Below, piece by piece: positions 44,852-54,100 of a DNA stretch of 64,000 bases. Position 1 is the stretch's first letter; the number at the start of each line of letters is the position of its first letter. The position numbers and the translations under genes were made by a program. The stretch lies in the NCBI GenBank assembly GCA_017416185.1, contig JAFQDF010000013.1, forward strand, positions 62,001-126,000. Direction: 5' to 3'. Origin of the DNA: Clostridia bacterium (GTDB lineage Bacteria > Bacillota > Clostridia > Oscillospirales > CAG-272). The notes below the pieces were generated by a model. It was not told the origin of the DNA and did not search any database. It saw only the letters and a program-made list of their open reading frames with translations.

Positions 44852-45049
44852 TTTTATCAATTCTATTATTTCATTTATATCACAGCTAAGGGCAAGGCAT
44901 ATACGCTCCAAAACAAAGCCATCGTATCTTTTCACCCTGTTTTTAAAGTAATTGTCTATTATCTGATATTGTATCCCCGTACGCTTTGCGAGTTCGTAAC
45001 GGCTGATACCGTATTTGTCAAGAGCCTTATCTAAGCATATTCTTATCAT
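44849..45049 (-). CDS. Small XRE/Cro-type HTH regulator (66 aa)
   Basis: A single-domain Cro/CI-like helix-turn-helix protein: YELAKRTGIQYQIIDNYFKN is the HTH core, ending with a short dimerisation helix (CALSCDINEIIELIK). GAGGTGAGG precedes the ATG. It is divergent from the AT-rich gene group at 45156-47674, with overlapping -35 boxes and AGTA/TACT-type palindromes in both promoters, so it is the probable repressor or switch of that group. Confidence 0.85.
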   Translation of the reverse strand: MIRICLDKALDKYGISRYELAKRTGIQYQIIDNYFKNRVKRYDGFVLERICLALSCDINEIIELIK

Positions 45050-45070
45050 AACCTCACCTCACTCAACTAT

Positions 45071-45122
45071 ATTTTAGTAAATATATACTCTCTTGACAAT
45101 TTACTTAATTAAGTATATACTT
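45071..45122. promoter_or_regulatory. Overlapping divergent promoters with AGTA/TACT operator palindromes
   Basis: Plus strand: TTGACA (45093-45098), 17-base spacer, TATACT (45116-45121). Minus strand: TTGTCA (45094-45099), 17-base spacer, TAAAAT (45071-45076). The two -35 boxes share five bases, so both promoters cannot be occupied at once. The plus spacer contains the perfect palindrome TACTTAATTAAGTA (45102-45115), its -10 lies in AAGTATATACTT (45111-45122), and the minus spacer holds AGTAAATATATACT (45076-45089). Confidence 0.75.
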
Positions 45123-45155
45123 ATATAAATATATAATGTATGAGAGGTGAGTATT

Positions 45156-45326
45156 ATGGCACGCTGTCCATATTTAGAGTATGAATCAAGAGGAGCCTTT
45201 TTTTCACAGGGAGACTATTACTGTGATCTCTGCAAGAAAAAGCTGTCCGAGGCGGAAATCAAAAACAAATGTAACGTTGATTACGGAGAAAGCTACACGG
45301 ATTGTCCCGTGTATAAGAACAGGTAG
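45156..45326 (+). CDS. Small Cys-rich protein (56 aa), function unknown
   Basis: Begins MARCPYLEYESRGAFFS and has five cysteines, as CPYLEY, YYCDLCKKKL, KNKCNVD and TDCPVYK, a spacing that could bind a metal or an iron-sulfur cluster. Similar short CPYL...CPIY proteins are common in Clostridia without a known role. GAGAGGTGA is seven bases upstream of the ATG. It is the first gene after the regulated promoter at 45093-45121 and is followed after ten bases by a membrane-protein gene. Confidence 0.75.
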   Translation: MARCPYLEYESRGAFFSQGDYYCDLCKKKLSEAEIKNKCNVDYGESYTDCPVYKNR

Positions 45327-45335
45327 GTGTAAGGT

Positions 45336-46238
45336 ATGGGATTTTTAAGTGTATTGGCAACTATAGGTAAGATATTGTTGGGAATCGTTATATTTATTGT
45401 CACGGTCACAATAATTATCCTTATCATCGCTTTAATAAAAAACAAAAAGGACGAAGAAAACGAAAGACTGGTGCGCGAAAGTGACGAGGGCGATATGATC
45501 TCCTCAAAGCTTTTGGAGCATATGCTTAAAGACGGCAGGATAACAAAAGAAAAGATAAACGATTACAGAGAAAGTATAAGACGTAAAAAAATAAGGCAAT
45601 ACAAAAGTACTGTAGAAAGAGCAGACTCAGGTGACAAATACGCCGCCAATGAACTCGTTGAATGCTTTAAAACCAACAAATTAACACCTGCTTTCGTTAA
45701 GGAAATAAGAAAGGAAATAGCCAAAGAAAAAGAAGAAAAAAGAAAACAAGAGGCAGAGAAAAAGAGAAGGATAGAGGAAGAAATAAAGAAATCCCTACAG
45801 TATAGATTTTCTAACAATCGTATCGTTAAAAATGCAATTGAAGAAATATCTAACGATATGCTCGAGGATATTAAAAAATCATATCCGTATCATATCGAGA
45901 AAATCAATATAGAACGTTGTCTTTTTGTATATTCTAATCAACTCAATTACGGTTATGGTAGAACTGTTGATTTTAATAGAGAAAGACTTTACGATTTGAA
46001 TTCTTCAGGCGAGAGGAGACTTGTTGCGGAAATAATCTCCGAAGGTATCAAAAAACAAATTTTGGTTAAATACCCTCAAGATCCTGCGGGTAATATTCCG
46101 CAAATAGCAATATCTTATGATAATTGCAGTACATCTCGTTATCGCTACGGTAAAGATGATGAAATAATATATTTCGTTAAGGCAACAATAAATTATACGT
46201 GTAAAAATCATAACTACAGAGAAAAAGAACCCTGGTGA
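45336..46238 (+). CDS. Membrane-anchored coiled-coil protein, function unknown
   Basis: 300 residues. A single N-terminal membrane helix (about 5-35), then a charged helical region with a strong Lys/Glu coiled coil at about 140-170 (KEIAKEKEEKRKQEAEKKRR), then a C-terminal domain (about 175-300) of mixed alpha/beta character that I do not recognise; it has NYGYGRTVDF and NCSTSRYRYG. Base composition is visibly more AT-rich than that of the genes around the locus. It lies in the same direction and close to the small Cys-rich gene and the DUF5685 gene. Confidence 0.7.
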   Translation: MGFLSVLATIGKILLGIVIFIVTVTIIILIIALIKNKKDEENERLVRESDEGDMISSKLLEHMLKDGRITKEKINDYRESIRRKKIRQYKSTVERADSGDKYAANELVECFKTNKLTPAFVKEIRKEIAKEKEEKRKQEAEKKRRIEEEIKKSLQYRFSNNRIVKNAIEEISNDMLEDIKKSYPYHIEKINIERCLFVYSNQLNYGYGRTVDFNRERLYDLNSSGERRLVAEIISEGIKKQILVKYPQDPAGNIPQIAISYDNCSTSRYRYGKDDEIIYFVKATINYTCKNHNYREKEPW

Positions 46239-46275
46239 ACACTGTACAATAAATACGAAAGATATAGAAGTATAT

Positions 46276-47202
46276 ATGTTTGGATACGTAAAGTCCTACA
46301 AGCCCGAATTAAAAATCAAGGAAATGTCTTTTTATAAAAGTGCCTATTGCGCGCTCTGCGATCAGTTAAAAAGAGATTATGGGTTTATCGGAAGATTTGT
46401 ATTGAGTTATGACATTACATTCTTATTACTCTGCTTGAATCATTTCGAATATGATGATAAGGAAAAAAGAAAAATACGTTGTCCTTATTCTCCCACGAGA
46501 GTTAAAAAAGTCACTTTATCAAAAGAAGCGTTACAGTATTCGGCATTTATAAATTACTGGCTTGTTATTCAAAAATTATTTGATGATTACATAGATGAAA
46601 GAAATATTATCAAATCGTTTTTTAGAAAAATCCTTATATCCAAAAAGCGGTATAAAGATATACGAATATGTTATGGGGATCATATCAACAGGCTTGAAGA
46701 CTCGCTTCACGTGGTATATATGAACGAAAGTGATATCAAGGATTCCTTTGATTTTGACAGAATCACAAATGCCTTTGGCTATTTCTTTGCCGAAATATTC
46801 ACCGTAATAAAAGCTGGTGAAGAGGACAAGGTGTTATTGAATAAACTGTTTTTTCAAATCGGAAAATGGATATACATTATTGATGCTTACGACGATTTTG
46901 AGAAGGACAGACAAAAGAATAAGTTTAATCTACTACTTTCTCTGAAAAATGAGGCTGATATGAGTAAAGAAACAGTTTTTGAAAAGACGTTATCACTTCA
47001 TTTTCAGTTAAAGCAAAAAATAGATATCCTACTTGACCAGTTGAAAAGTAAGCTTGACGAACCGTGTGTAATAAACATTTTATCTTACGGTTTGGATAAT
47101 GTGTTTTATGAGATAACAAACAAAAAATACAAAGAATTTGTGGAAAGGTTGACCGAATATGGAAGCAACAGCTTGGGATATATGGATAAACAGAATAAAT
47201 AA
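46276..47202 (+). CDS. DUF5685 family protein
   Basis: 308 residues. The family opening is MFGYVKSYKPELKIKE followed by SAYCALCDQLKRDYGF, with further Cys at 69 (RCPYSP), together with C25/C28 a possible metal site. Almost all alpha-helical. Two Asp-rich motifs stand out: KLFDDYIDERN (Asp 103, 104, 107) and IDAYDDFEKDRQKNKFN (Asp 203, 206, 207, 211), about 100 residues apart on predicted helices. This recalls class I isoprenoid synthases of the squalene/phytoene type; that link is my inference, not a family annotation. It overlaps the next gene by 44 bases. Confidence 0.8.
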   Translation: MFGYVKSYKPELKIKEMSFYKSAYCALCDQLKRDYGFIGRFVLSYDITFLLLCLNHFEYDDKEKRKIRCPYSPTRVKKVTLSKEALQYSAFINYWLVIQKLFDDYIDERNIIKSFFRKILISKKRYKDIRICYGDHINRLEDSLHVVYMNESDIKDSFDFDRITNAFGYFFAEIFTVIKAGEEDKVLLNKLFFQIGKWIYIIDAYDDFEKDRQKNKFNLLLSLKNEADMSKETVFEKTLSLHFQLKQKIDILLDQLKSKLDEPCVINILSYGLDNVFYEITNKKYKEFVERLTEYGSNSLGYMDKQNK

Positions 47203-47674
47203 CAGTTCTGTTGACGATATAGACACCGAAATATTATGTTTGGAAAAAACAAATATGCCTTATGTTGAAAAGAATTTGAAATTAGGCTATCTTTATTACA
47301 GTAAGGATTTTCTCGGTACCGCCACCAACATTTTCAAAAGTCTGTCTAAAAAGATTTCTTCTGAAAGAACAAATTTTGAATTTATTAAAGAAAATGAACA
47401 GGGACTCAATATTTTATATATGGGTTTTAGGCTTGAACCTGACGGATGCGGTGGGTTTGAAATCATCGAAACCGGGTGTGGAGCAGATTGCTGCGGTCCG
47501 GTTTGCGGTTGTATAGGAATCGCTGCGGTAATGGCTTGTTGCGGTATAAATTCAGATGATATTACAACATGTGATACGGAAGATGGTCAGGGTTGTTTGG
47601 ATAACGGTATAAATAGTTGTTGTAATTGTGGCGAATATTGGTGCGGAGATGGAAATCCCAATTCAATTTGTTGA
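47159..47674 (+). CDS. Cys/Gly-rich protein overlapping DUF5685, function unknown
   Basis: 171 residues in a different frame, with its first 44 bases inside the DUF5685 gene. The N-terminal 95 residues are helical, with a possible TPR-like hairpin (LKLGYLYYSKDFLGTATNIF). The last 78 residues contain 15 cysteines, for example GCGADCCGPVC, MACCG and NSCCNCGEYWC, around a short hydrophobic stretch (IGIAAVM). Cys-rich partners after DUF5685 genes recur in Clostridia as far as I recall. The ribosome-binding site is modest (AAAGG, ten bases away). There are no peptide-modification enzymes beside it. Confidence 0.7.
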   Translation: MEATAWDIWINRINNSSVDDIDTEILCLEKTNMPYVEKNLKLGYLYYSKDFLGTATNIFKSLSKKISSERTNFEFIKENEQGLNILYMGFRLEPDGCGGFEIIETGCGADCCGPVCGCIGIAAVMACCGINSDDITTCDTEDGQGCLDNGINSCCNCGEYWCGDGNPNSIC

Positions 47675-47711
47675 CTTTAAACACTTTTACCTTTAATGAA
47701 TTTTTTAACAT

Positions 47712-47739
47712 AAAAGACGATGCACTCGCATCGTCTTTT
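47712..47739. terminator. Bidirectional terminator between convergent genes
   Basis: AAAAGACGATGC-ACTC-GCATCGTCTTTT, a 12-base-pair perfect stem with A- and T-tracts, between the Cys-rich gene and the 1086-residue surface protein gene. Confidence 0.9.
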
Positions 47740-47746
47740 TGGTTTA

Positions 47747-50700
47747 TTATTTCGCTGCCCACTTTGCGGTGAGGACTATATCCTCGGTATAGGTGTTTGC
47801 CGCAAGAGCAGTTACCTTTTTGCCGTTAAGATACCAGCCCTTGAAGGTATAGCCTGCAAGAGTAGGATTCTTAAGTGTGGTCTTGGCTGAATAGGTATAT
47901 ACGGTAGGTGCGCCTGCGGGAAGAACATAACCCTCATCGTCGGCATAGGTATCTACATATATGATCTTATATGTGTTTACCTCCCACTTTGCATATACCG
48001 TGATAGCAGCGGTGATATCCTGTCCGCCGATAACCTCGATAGCCTTGGTACAAGCCTTATCGGTATACCAGCCGAGGAAGGTATAACCTGTCTTTGTAGG
48101 TGTGGGGAGTGTGGTATCAACATCATATGTATGCTTTGCAGGATAGCCTGTAGGCAGCTTACCCGAGAAGGACTTATTGTTTTGATCCTTATAGGTTATC
48201 TTATAGCTGTTAGCCGTCCACTTTGCATAGAGGTCGATGTCCTCCGTGTACTTACCCTTTGCAAGGCTCGTCACCTTGGTACCGTTACTGAGATACCAGC
48301 CGCCGAAGGTGTAGCCTGTCTTTGTAGGATTGAGGAGTGTGGTAGCCTTGCTGTAATCGTATACGGTAGGAGCTTCTTTAGCAAACGTACCTGTAAATAC
48401 GGTGGAATCCATATCATAGTAACGGATAGCACAGGGATTTACCTCCCACTTGGCGTATACCGTTATATTTGCGGTAATACTGTAAGCCTCGATGGTCTCT
48501 ATAGGCTTGGTACAAGCCTTATCACTGTACCAGCCGAGGAAGGTATAACCGCTTCTTGTAGGTGTGGGAAGGGTCGTGTCTGCATCATAGGTGTGCTTTG
48601 TGGGATAGCCCGCAGGATTCTTTCCTGTAAAAGCCTTGTTGTTTTGATCCTTATAGGTTACAGTATAGGTATTTGCCGTCCATTTTGCAAACAGACGAAC
48701 AGTATCCGTATATGTCTTTGCCGCAAGAGCGGTAACCTTGGTTCCTGCCTCGGTGTACCAGCCGCCGAAGGTGTAAGCGGTCTTTGTGGGATTTACAAGT
48801 GTAGTCTTTGCTGTATACGTATATGTTACGGGAGTATTCTTGCCGTAGGTACCGCTGAACTCATATCCGCCCATATCATAATACTCGATATCATAGCCCT
48901 TTACCTCCCACTTTGCATAGAGGGTAAACGCTGCGGTATAAGCGTCTGCCGCGATCTCCGTTACAAGCTTGGTACAAGCCTTGTCTGTGTGCCAGCCGAG
49001 GAAGGTGTAGCCCTTCTTTACTGCGGGAACAAGCTCGGTCACAGAGCCGTAGCTGTGATTAACAGGTGCCCCCTCTCCGAGAGTACCTGAGAAGGTCTTG
49101 TTGTTATAATCCTTGTATGTTATCTTGTAGCTGTTTGCCGTCCACTTGGCGTAAAGAGTAATATCATCGGTATAGGTAGTTGCAGCAAGAGAAGTTACCT
49201 TCTTACCGGCATCATTATACCAGCCGTCGAAGGTATAGCCTACTCTTGTAGGAGCAACCAGCTTTGTTTCAGTACCGAATGTATGTGTAACAGGAGTATT
49301 TTTGCCGAACTCACCGTCGCCCATATTCATATAGATGATGGTGTACTCGTTGTTTCTTGTTTCGGTAGCGCCGCAGTCAACGCACGCTCTTGTGCTGTGA
49401 CCCTTTCCGTCGTTCTTCCATTCACCGTAAGCGTGGGGGAGTGCCATAAGACCCTCAACGTAGGAAAATCCGCACTGAACACAGGTATGGTATGCAACAC
49501 CCTCGCTTGTACAGGTGGGTGCAGGGTCGTAAACGGTATTATATGTATGCTTACCCATCTCCTCCCATACCGCATAAAGGGTAACCCCCTTGTTGGCTGT
49601 GTATACTGAGCCCGCAAGGTAGGTGGGAGTCTCTGCTGTCTTGCTCTCTGACCATCCCTCAAAGATATAGCCTGTTCTCTTGGGAATAACGGTGGTAAGC
49701 TTAAGATCTACGTCCTCGGTCTTGGTCTGAGCAGCAGGTGTGGGAGTACCGCCGTTGGCATCATACTTCACCGCATACTTCTCTATTACGTCAACGTAAA
49801 CCTTGTCTGTCCACTGTGCATAGAGGGTAACGGGATCGGAGTTGCCTCTGTTACCGCCTATATTCTTACCGATGGCATAGGATTTACCGCTGCCGTCAGG
49901 CTCGGTGTTCCAGCCTGTAAAGGTAGCACCGTCCTTGGTAAAGGAATTGCTTCTTACCTTATAGCTGAGATACATATGGAGACCGTCCCAGTCCCACTCG
50001 ATATACTCAACGATATCCTTACCTACGCCGCCGTTAGCCTTGTAGGTTACCGAAGGCTCCCAGATAGCATAAAACTCTACCGCTGTATCACCGTACTCAC
50101 AGGTCGTGGTATGGAATACGCTCCAGGGAAGCTTGCCGCCCGTGGGGGGAATGGTGAGGTTCTGCTGTGCAGTCTCTGTGGTAAAGAAGGTCATATCATC
50201 GTACAGAAGTCCGTAGAATACTCTGCCGTCTGACATTGTGTAAAGCCTGCAGCCTGTCTTGACAGGCTTATTTGAACCTTCGGGAAGGTCAAAGTTGCCG
50301 TAAAGAGTTTTGGGATTCTGATAGTTGTTGTCATCGCAGTCGCAAACGTACTTTAAGAATATATCGTTTCCTGTCTTGGGGAAGGTACCGCCGTCAGCGT
50401 TATACTGGATACGGTAGCCCCAGATAGCGTAGAGAGTAGTATTTGCATTTGCGGTATATACATCACGGTAGGTAGTGCCCGTACCCTTGGAGGTGGTAGA
50501 ACTCTGCTTGGTATTCCACTCGATAAACACACGCTGGTCGCTGTTCTTGGGATACATACCGTAGCTTGACTTTATCTTGGACTTAGACGTCAAAAGCTCA
50601 AGGTCAGCGCCGGGGAACTTATAAAGTGTTTTTGTAACAGTTCCTGCGCCCTCAGCACCTCTGTTAAGGGTAACCGTATACGCCCATACAGCATAAAGCA

Positions 50701-51007
50701 CGGTATCGGATGTAACGGTGATCTTGGATGCACCGCCCAACTTTGCGCCGTAGCTGTATGCAATAATACCCTTAGCCGCGTTCTCCGCATTAGTTGCCCA
50801 TCCGCGGAAAACCATTTGGTCCTTTGCGGGAACGCCGGAAGGTATTGTCAAAGTCCCCGTTGTGCTTACTGCACCGGGACCGCCGACGCCTGTATTGGCA
50901 TTAAAAATAACGGTATATCCACCGTCTGCCATAGAGGTTATTGCCAAAGCAGGTACAAGCATAGCCAGCACCATAACAAGGGCAATTATCCTTTTTGTCA
51001 TATTCAT
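47747..51007 (-). CDS. Secreted InlB B-repeat protein (1086 aa)
   Basis: A signal peptide ends near ITSMADGG (residue 28). The rest is about 12 InlB/Flg_new-type beta repeats of 60-85 residues, each with a TYKDQNNK or YYDMGG-type first strand, a GYTFLGWY turn and a TLYAKW ending. After the fifth repeat, near residues 500-570, sits a Cys/His module with CVQCGFSY and CVDCGATETR. I see no LPXTG, SLH or other wall anchor and no enzyme motif. Repeats alternate in pairs (YKDQNNK-type with YYDMG-type), which suggests growth by duplicating two-repeat blocks. The likely role is adhesion or surface structure. It has its own consensus-like promoter. Confidence 0.88.
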   Translation of the reverse strand: MNMTKRIIALVMVLAMLVPALAITSMADGGYTVIFNANTGVGGPGAVSTTGTLTIPSGVPAKDQMVFRGWATNAENAAKGIIAYSYGAKLGGASKITVTSDTVLYAVWAYTVTLNRGAEGAGTVTKTLYKFPGADLELLTSKSKIKSSYGMYPKNSDQRVFIEWNTKQSSTTSKGTGTTYRDVYTANANTTLYAIWGYRIQYNADGGTFPKTGNDIFLKYVCDCDDNNYQNPKTLYGNFDLPEGSNKPVKTGCRLYTMSDGRVFYGLLYDDMTFFTTETAQQNLTIPPTGGKLPWSVFHTTTCEYGDTAVEFYAIWEPSVTYKANGGVGKDIVEYIEWDWDGLHMYLSYKVRSNSFTKDGATFTGWNTEPDGSGKSYAIGKNIGGNRGNSDPVTLYAQWTDKVYVDVIEKYAVKYDANGGTPTPAAQTKTEDVDLKLTTVIPKRTGYIFEGWSESKTAETPTYLAGSVYTANKGVTLYAVWEEMGKHTYNTVYDPAPTCTSEGVAYHTCVQCGFSYVEGLMALPHAYGEWKNDGKGHSTRACVDCGATETRNNEYTIIYMNMGDGEFGKNTPVTHTFGTETKLVAPTRVGYTFDGWYNDAGKKVTSLAATTYTDDITLYAKWTANSYKITYKDYNNKTFSGTLGEGAPVNHSYGSVTELVPAVKKGYTFLGWHTDKACTKLVTEIAADAYTAAFTLYAKWEVKGYDIEYYDMGGYEFSGTYGKNTPVTYTYTAKTTLVNPTKTAYTFGGWYTEAGTKVTALAAKTYTDTVRLFAKWTANTYTVTYKDQNNKAFTGKNPAGYPTKHTYDADTTLPTPTRSGYTFLGWYSDKACTKPIETIEAYSITANITVYAKWEVNPCAIRYYDMDSTVFTGTFAKEAPTVYDYSKATTLLNPTKTGYTFGGWYLSNGTKVTSLAKGKYTEDIDLYAKWTANSYKITYKDQNNKSFSGKLPTGYPAKHTYDVDTTLPTPTKTGYTFLGWYTDKACTKAIEVIGGQDITAAITVYAKWEVNTYKIIYVDTYADDEGYVLPAGAPTVYTYSAKTTLKNPTLAGYTFKGWYLNGKKVTALAANTYTEDIVLTAKWAAK

Positions 51008-51045
51008 AAAATACTCCTTTTGTATTTACATTCATTCAATCCTAA

Positions 51046-51074
51046 ATTCTACCAAATTTTCATTGAACTGTCAA
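51046..51074 (-). promoter_or_regulatory. Promoter of the 1086-residue InlB-repeat protein gene
   Basis: Minus strand TTGACA (51069-51074), 17-base spacer, TAGAAT (51046-51051). A second TTGACA lies ten bases further upstream. Confidence 0.8.
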
Positions 51075-51110
51075 CAAATGTCAATGTTTGTTTATAAATA
51101 CCACCATGAA

Positions 51111-51147
51111 AATTAATAAAAGGGGCAAGCTGCCCCTTTTATTAATT
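51111..51147. terminator. Terminator of the 1895-residue surface hydrolase gene
   Basis: A 17-base-pair perfect stem with GGGGCA-AGC-TGCCCC at its core, flanked by TTAATAAAA/TTTTATTAA, just after the stop codon at 51162. Confidence 0.9.
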
Positions 51148-51161
51148 GTCAATAATAACGT

Positions 51162-54100
51162 TTATTCTACCGTAACTGTAAAATAGTTAAATGACTCGTC
51201 GGTATACTGAACACAGAAGGTATATATGCCGGGCTCAAGCTTGACGGTAATGTAACCGTCAACTATGCTTGAGGACTTAAGAGCCACGGAGCCCTCTGCT
51301 GCCTTGATCTGCGATGAGGTGGTATACTCACCCATAGCATATCTGATATTATACAGGCCGTCGAGATCACCGAAGGTAACTGTATTGCCGTTCTGAACCA
51401 TAGAGGGGATTCTCTTGGCTACCTCATATAAGAAGATCTCCTCATATCCGTCCTCGTATACGACGGCTACAGTAACGGTACCGTTCTCACGGTACTGTAT
51501 GGTATAGCTGTCCTGTCCCTTGATATCGTTCTGTGTAAACGCTCTGTGAGTTTCAGCCCTCTTGACAGCTCCTGCAGTGGTATATTCGCCGTAAGCGGTA
51601 CGGATGACTCTGACACCCTCAAGGTTGCCGATAGTAAGCTGAAGTCCGTTGGTCATAACCTCAGGCTCGTTACCTGTAACGTCTAACTTCAGTACAAGGA
51701 AGCTGCCGTCATTGTATCTGATATATACTGTATGTCTGCCGTGATTCTTGACGGTATAGGTATATTCGGTTGCCGTTCCTATCTTAGCAGAGGTTATCTG
51801 TACAAGCAGGTTGTCCTTGACCTCTCGATAGGTGTCATAATCGCCCTCGGCAATGAAGAGATCCCTAACGTCATAGAGCTTGTGTGCGGTAAGCTTAACA
51901 CCCTCGGAGCTAAGATATGCACCCTCAGGTTCAATAAGCATATCAAGCTCGTTTCTCTCGACAAGACCGCAGTTGCCGCAAGCTCTTGTTTCTTCACCCT
52001 TGGAGGTATACGTAGGCTTGACGGTAACGCTCCATTCGCTGAAGCTGTGACCCGTAGCCGTAACGGTTTCGGTGTAGCTGTTGCCGCAATGAATACAGGT
52101 GTAGACCGTAACACCGTCGGCGGTACAGCTGACAGGTGTGGTCGAAGCTATGTAATAGCTATGTCCCTCTGCCTTGATAACTACCGTATAGCTGTCACCG
52201 CAGGCACAGGTATAAACCTTTTTACCGTCCTCGGTACAGGTAACCTCCGTGATCACAACTTTATAGCTGTGTCCCTTAGCGGTAAGCACCTCGGTATAGC
52301 TGTCACCGCATTCGCAGGTATAAACAGCCCATCCGTCCTCTGTGCAGGTAGCGGGATGAGAATCTACCGTATAATCGTGACCCTTGGCGGGAATGACCAC
52401 CTGAGGCATAAATACTATGTCACACGCAGAGCATTTAAGTCCCGAGGACATACCGTTCTCGGTACAGGTAGCTGATACGGAGGGGAGGCTTATGGGCGAG
52501 TGACCCGCTGCCGCCACACTCTCCGAATAGCTGTTTGAACATACCGTACAGGTGATCACTTTTTCTCCTGCGGCGGTACAGGTAGGCTGCTTGGTAATAA
52601 CGCCGCCGTCATAGCTGTGTCCCTTTGCCGAGCCTGTGTCTGCTATTGTGTTCTTTGTGCCGCAACCGTTATTACAGCTTGCGGTCTTTGTGCCGTCTGC
52701 GGTACAGGTAGCATTATTATTGCTTACATAGTTAGTGTAGCTGTGACCCTTCTTTGTTCCCGTATCGGTCACGGTGTTGGTGGTACCGCAGCCGTTGTTA
52801 CATCTTGCGGTCTTGGTACCGTCTGCGGTACAGGTAGCATTATTATTGCTTACGTAGTTGGTATAGCTGTGACCCTTGGCTGCTATCGCTTCGGTATAGC
52901 TTGTGCCGCAGTAACAGGTATAGGTACGTACACCTGCAGACGTACATCCGGGCTGTGTGGTAACAGCCGAGTTGTAGGTGTGTGAAGTATGGTCGGCTGC
53001 CTTTTCCCACTTAGCATATACGTAGATAGTCGTACCGCTGTCGGGATAATCGTACGCACCGAGAGAGGTCACGGGGCTTGTGGTACAAGCCTTGTCAAGA
53101 TACCAGCCGAGGAAATAATAATTACTTCTTACAGGCTTAAGACCAGAAAGGTCAAATTCTGTTCCATAGCTATAGGCTCTTGAAGGAAGTCCGTTGGGCC
53201 AGTATGACGCGTTGGTACTGATACCCGTGGTACCGCCGCCGTTACGGTAGGTGATGGTAGCCGTATTATGTACCCACTTGCAGTAGAGCTTGATATCCTT
53301 AGGATATGTATTCTTGGCAAGGGCAGTACCTATCTTGACGGTACAAGCGGGATCGGTATACCAGCCGTCAAAGGTATAGCCTGACTTTGTAGCCGCCTTA
53401 AGAGTGTAAGCGGTATCATACTTGAATTCGGTTATCTGACCCGACTTATGTGTGCCGGAGAATGCCGCACCGCCCTGATCGTAATATGTGATCTTATAAG
53501 TATTTACATTAAACTTTGTATAGAGCTTAAGCGTATCGCCGTCAGAGGCGGTATCCGGATAAGCATCTGCCGCTATAGACATAAATCCGCCGGCAGGAGT
53601 GGTACAGGCAGCGTTTGTATACCACGCACCGAGCCAGGTCCAGCCGGGACGGTTGGGAGTGGGCAGAGTAGTCGTTGCATCATACTGATGAGATGCCGCA
53701 TAGCCTGCAGGGAACCAGCTTGTGTCCATAGAATTGTTGGTGGTGCTTGTATTGTTTCTATAGCTGTAGCTGAGCTTAAGTGTAACGGGAGTCCAGAGCG
53801 CATATAGGTCTATATCCTGTGTATAGCCCTTTGCCGCCAAGGAGGTCACCTTTGTACCCGAACAGTCCCCTGCTACAAACCAACCACCGAAAACATATCC
53901 TGTTCTGGTAGGGTTCTTAAGAGTGGTTGCCGTACCGTAGGTATGTGTCGCAGGTGAGCCGCTTGCAAGCGAACCTGTCAGGTCCTCACCGTAGGGATCA
54001 TAATAATTGATGGTATAGGTGTTTGCCTGCCACTTTGCATATACCGTGATATTGGCATCGTAAGTATTTGCCGCAAGCACGCTTACGGGAGATGCGGTAC

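Noticed and set aside
47159-47674. Ribosomally made modified peptide (lanthipeptide or sactipeptide precursor)
   Set aside because: The protein is too long, there is no radical SAM or LanM-like gene beside it, and the N-terminal part looks like a folded domain and not a leader.
48131-49090. Long open frame (319 codons) on the plus strand inside the 1086-residue surface protein gene
   Set aside because: It is the antisense of repetitive InlB-repeat coding sequence, has no ribosome-binding site and shows no recognisable protein pattern.
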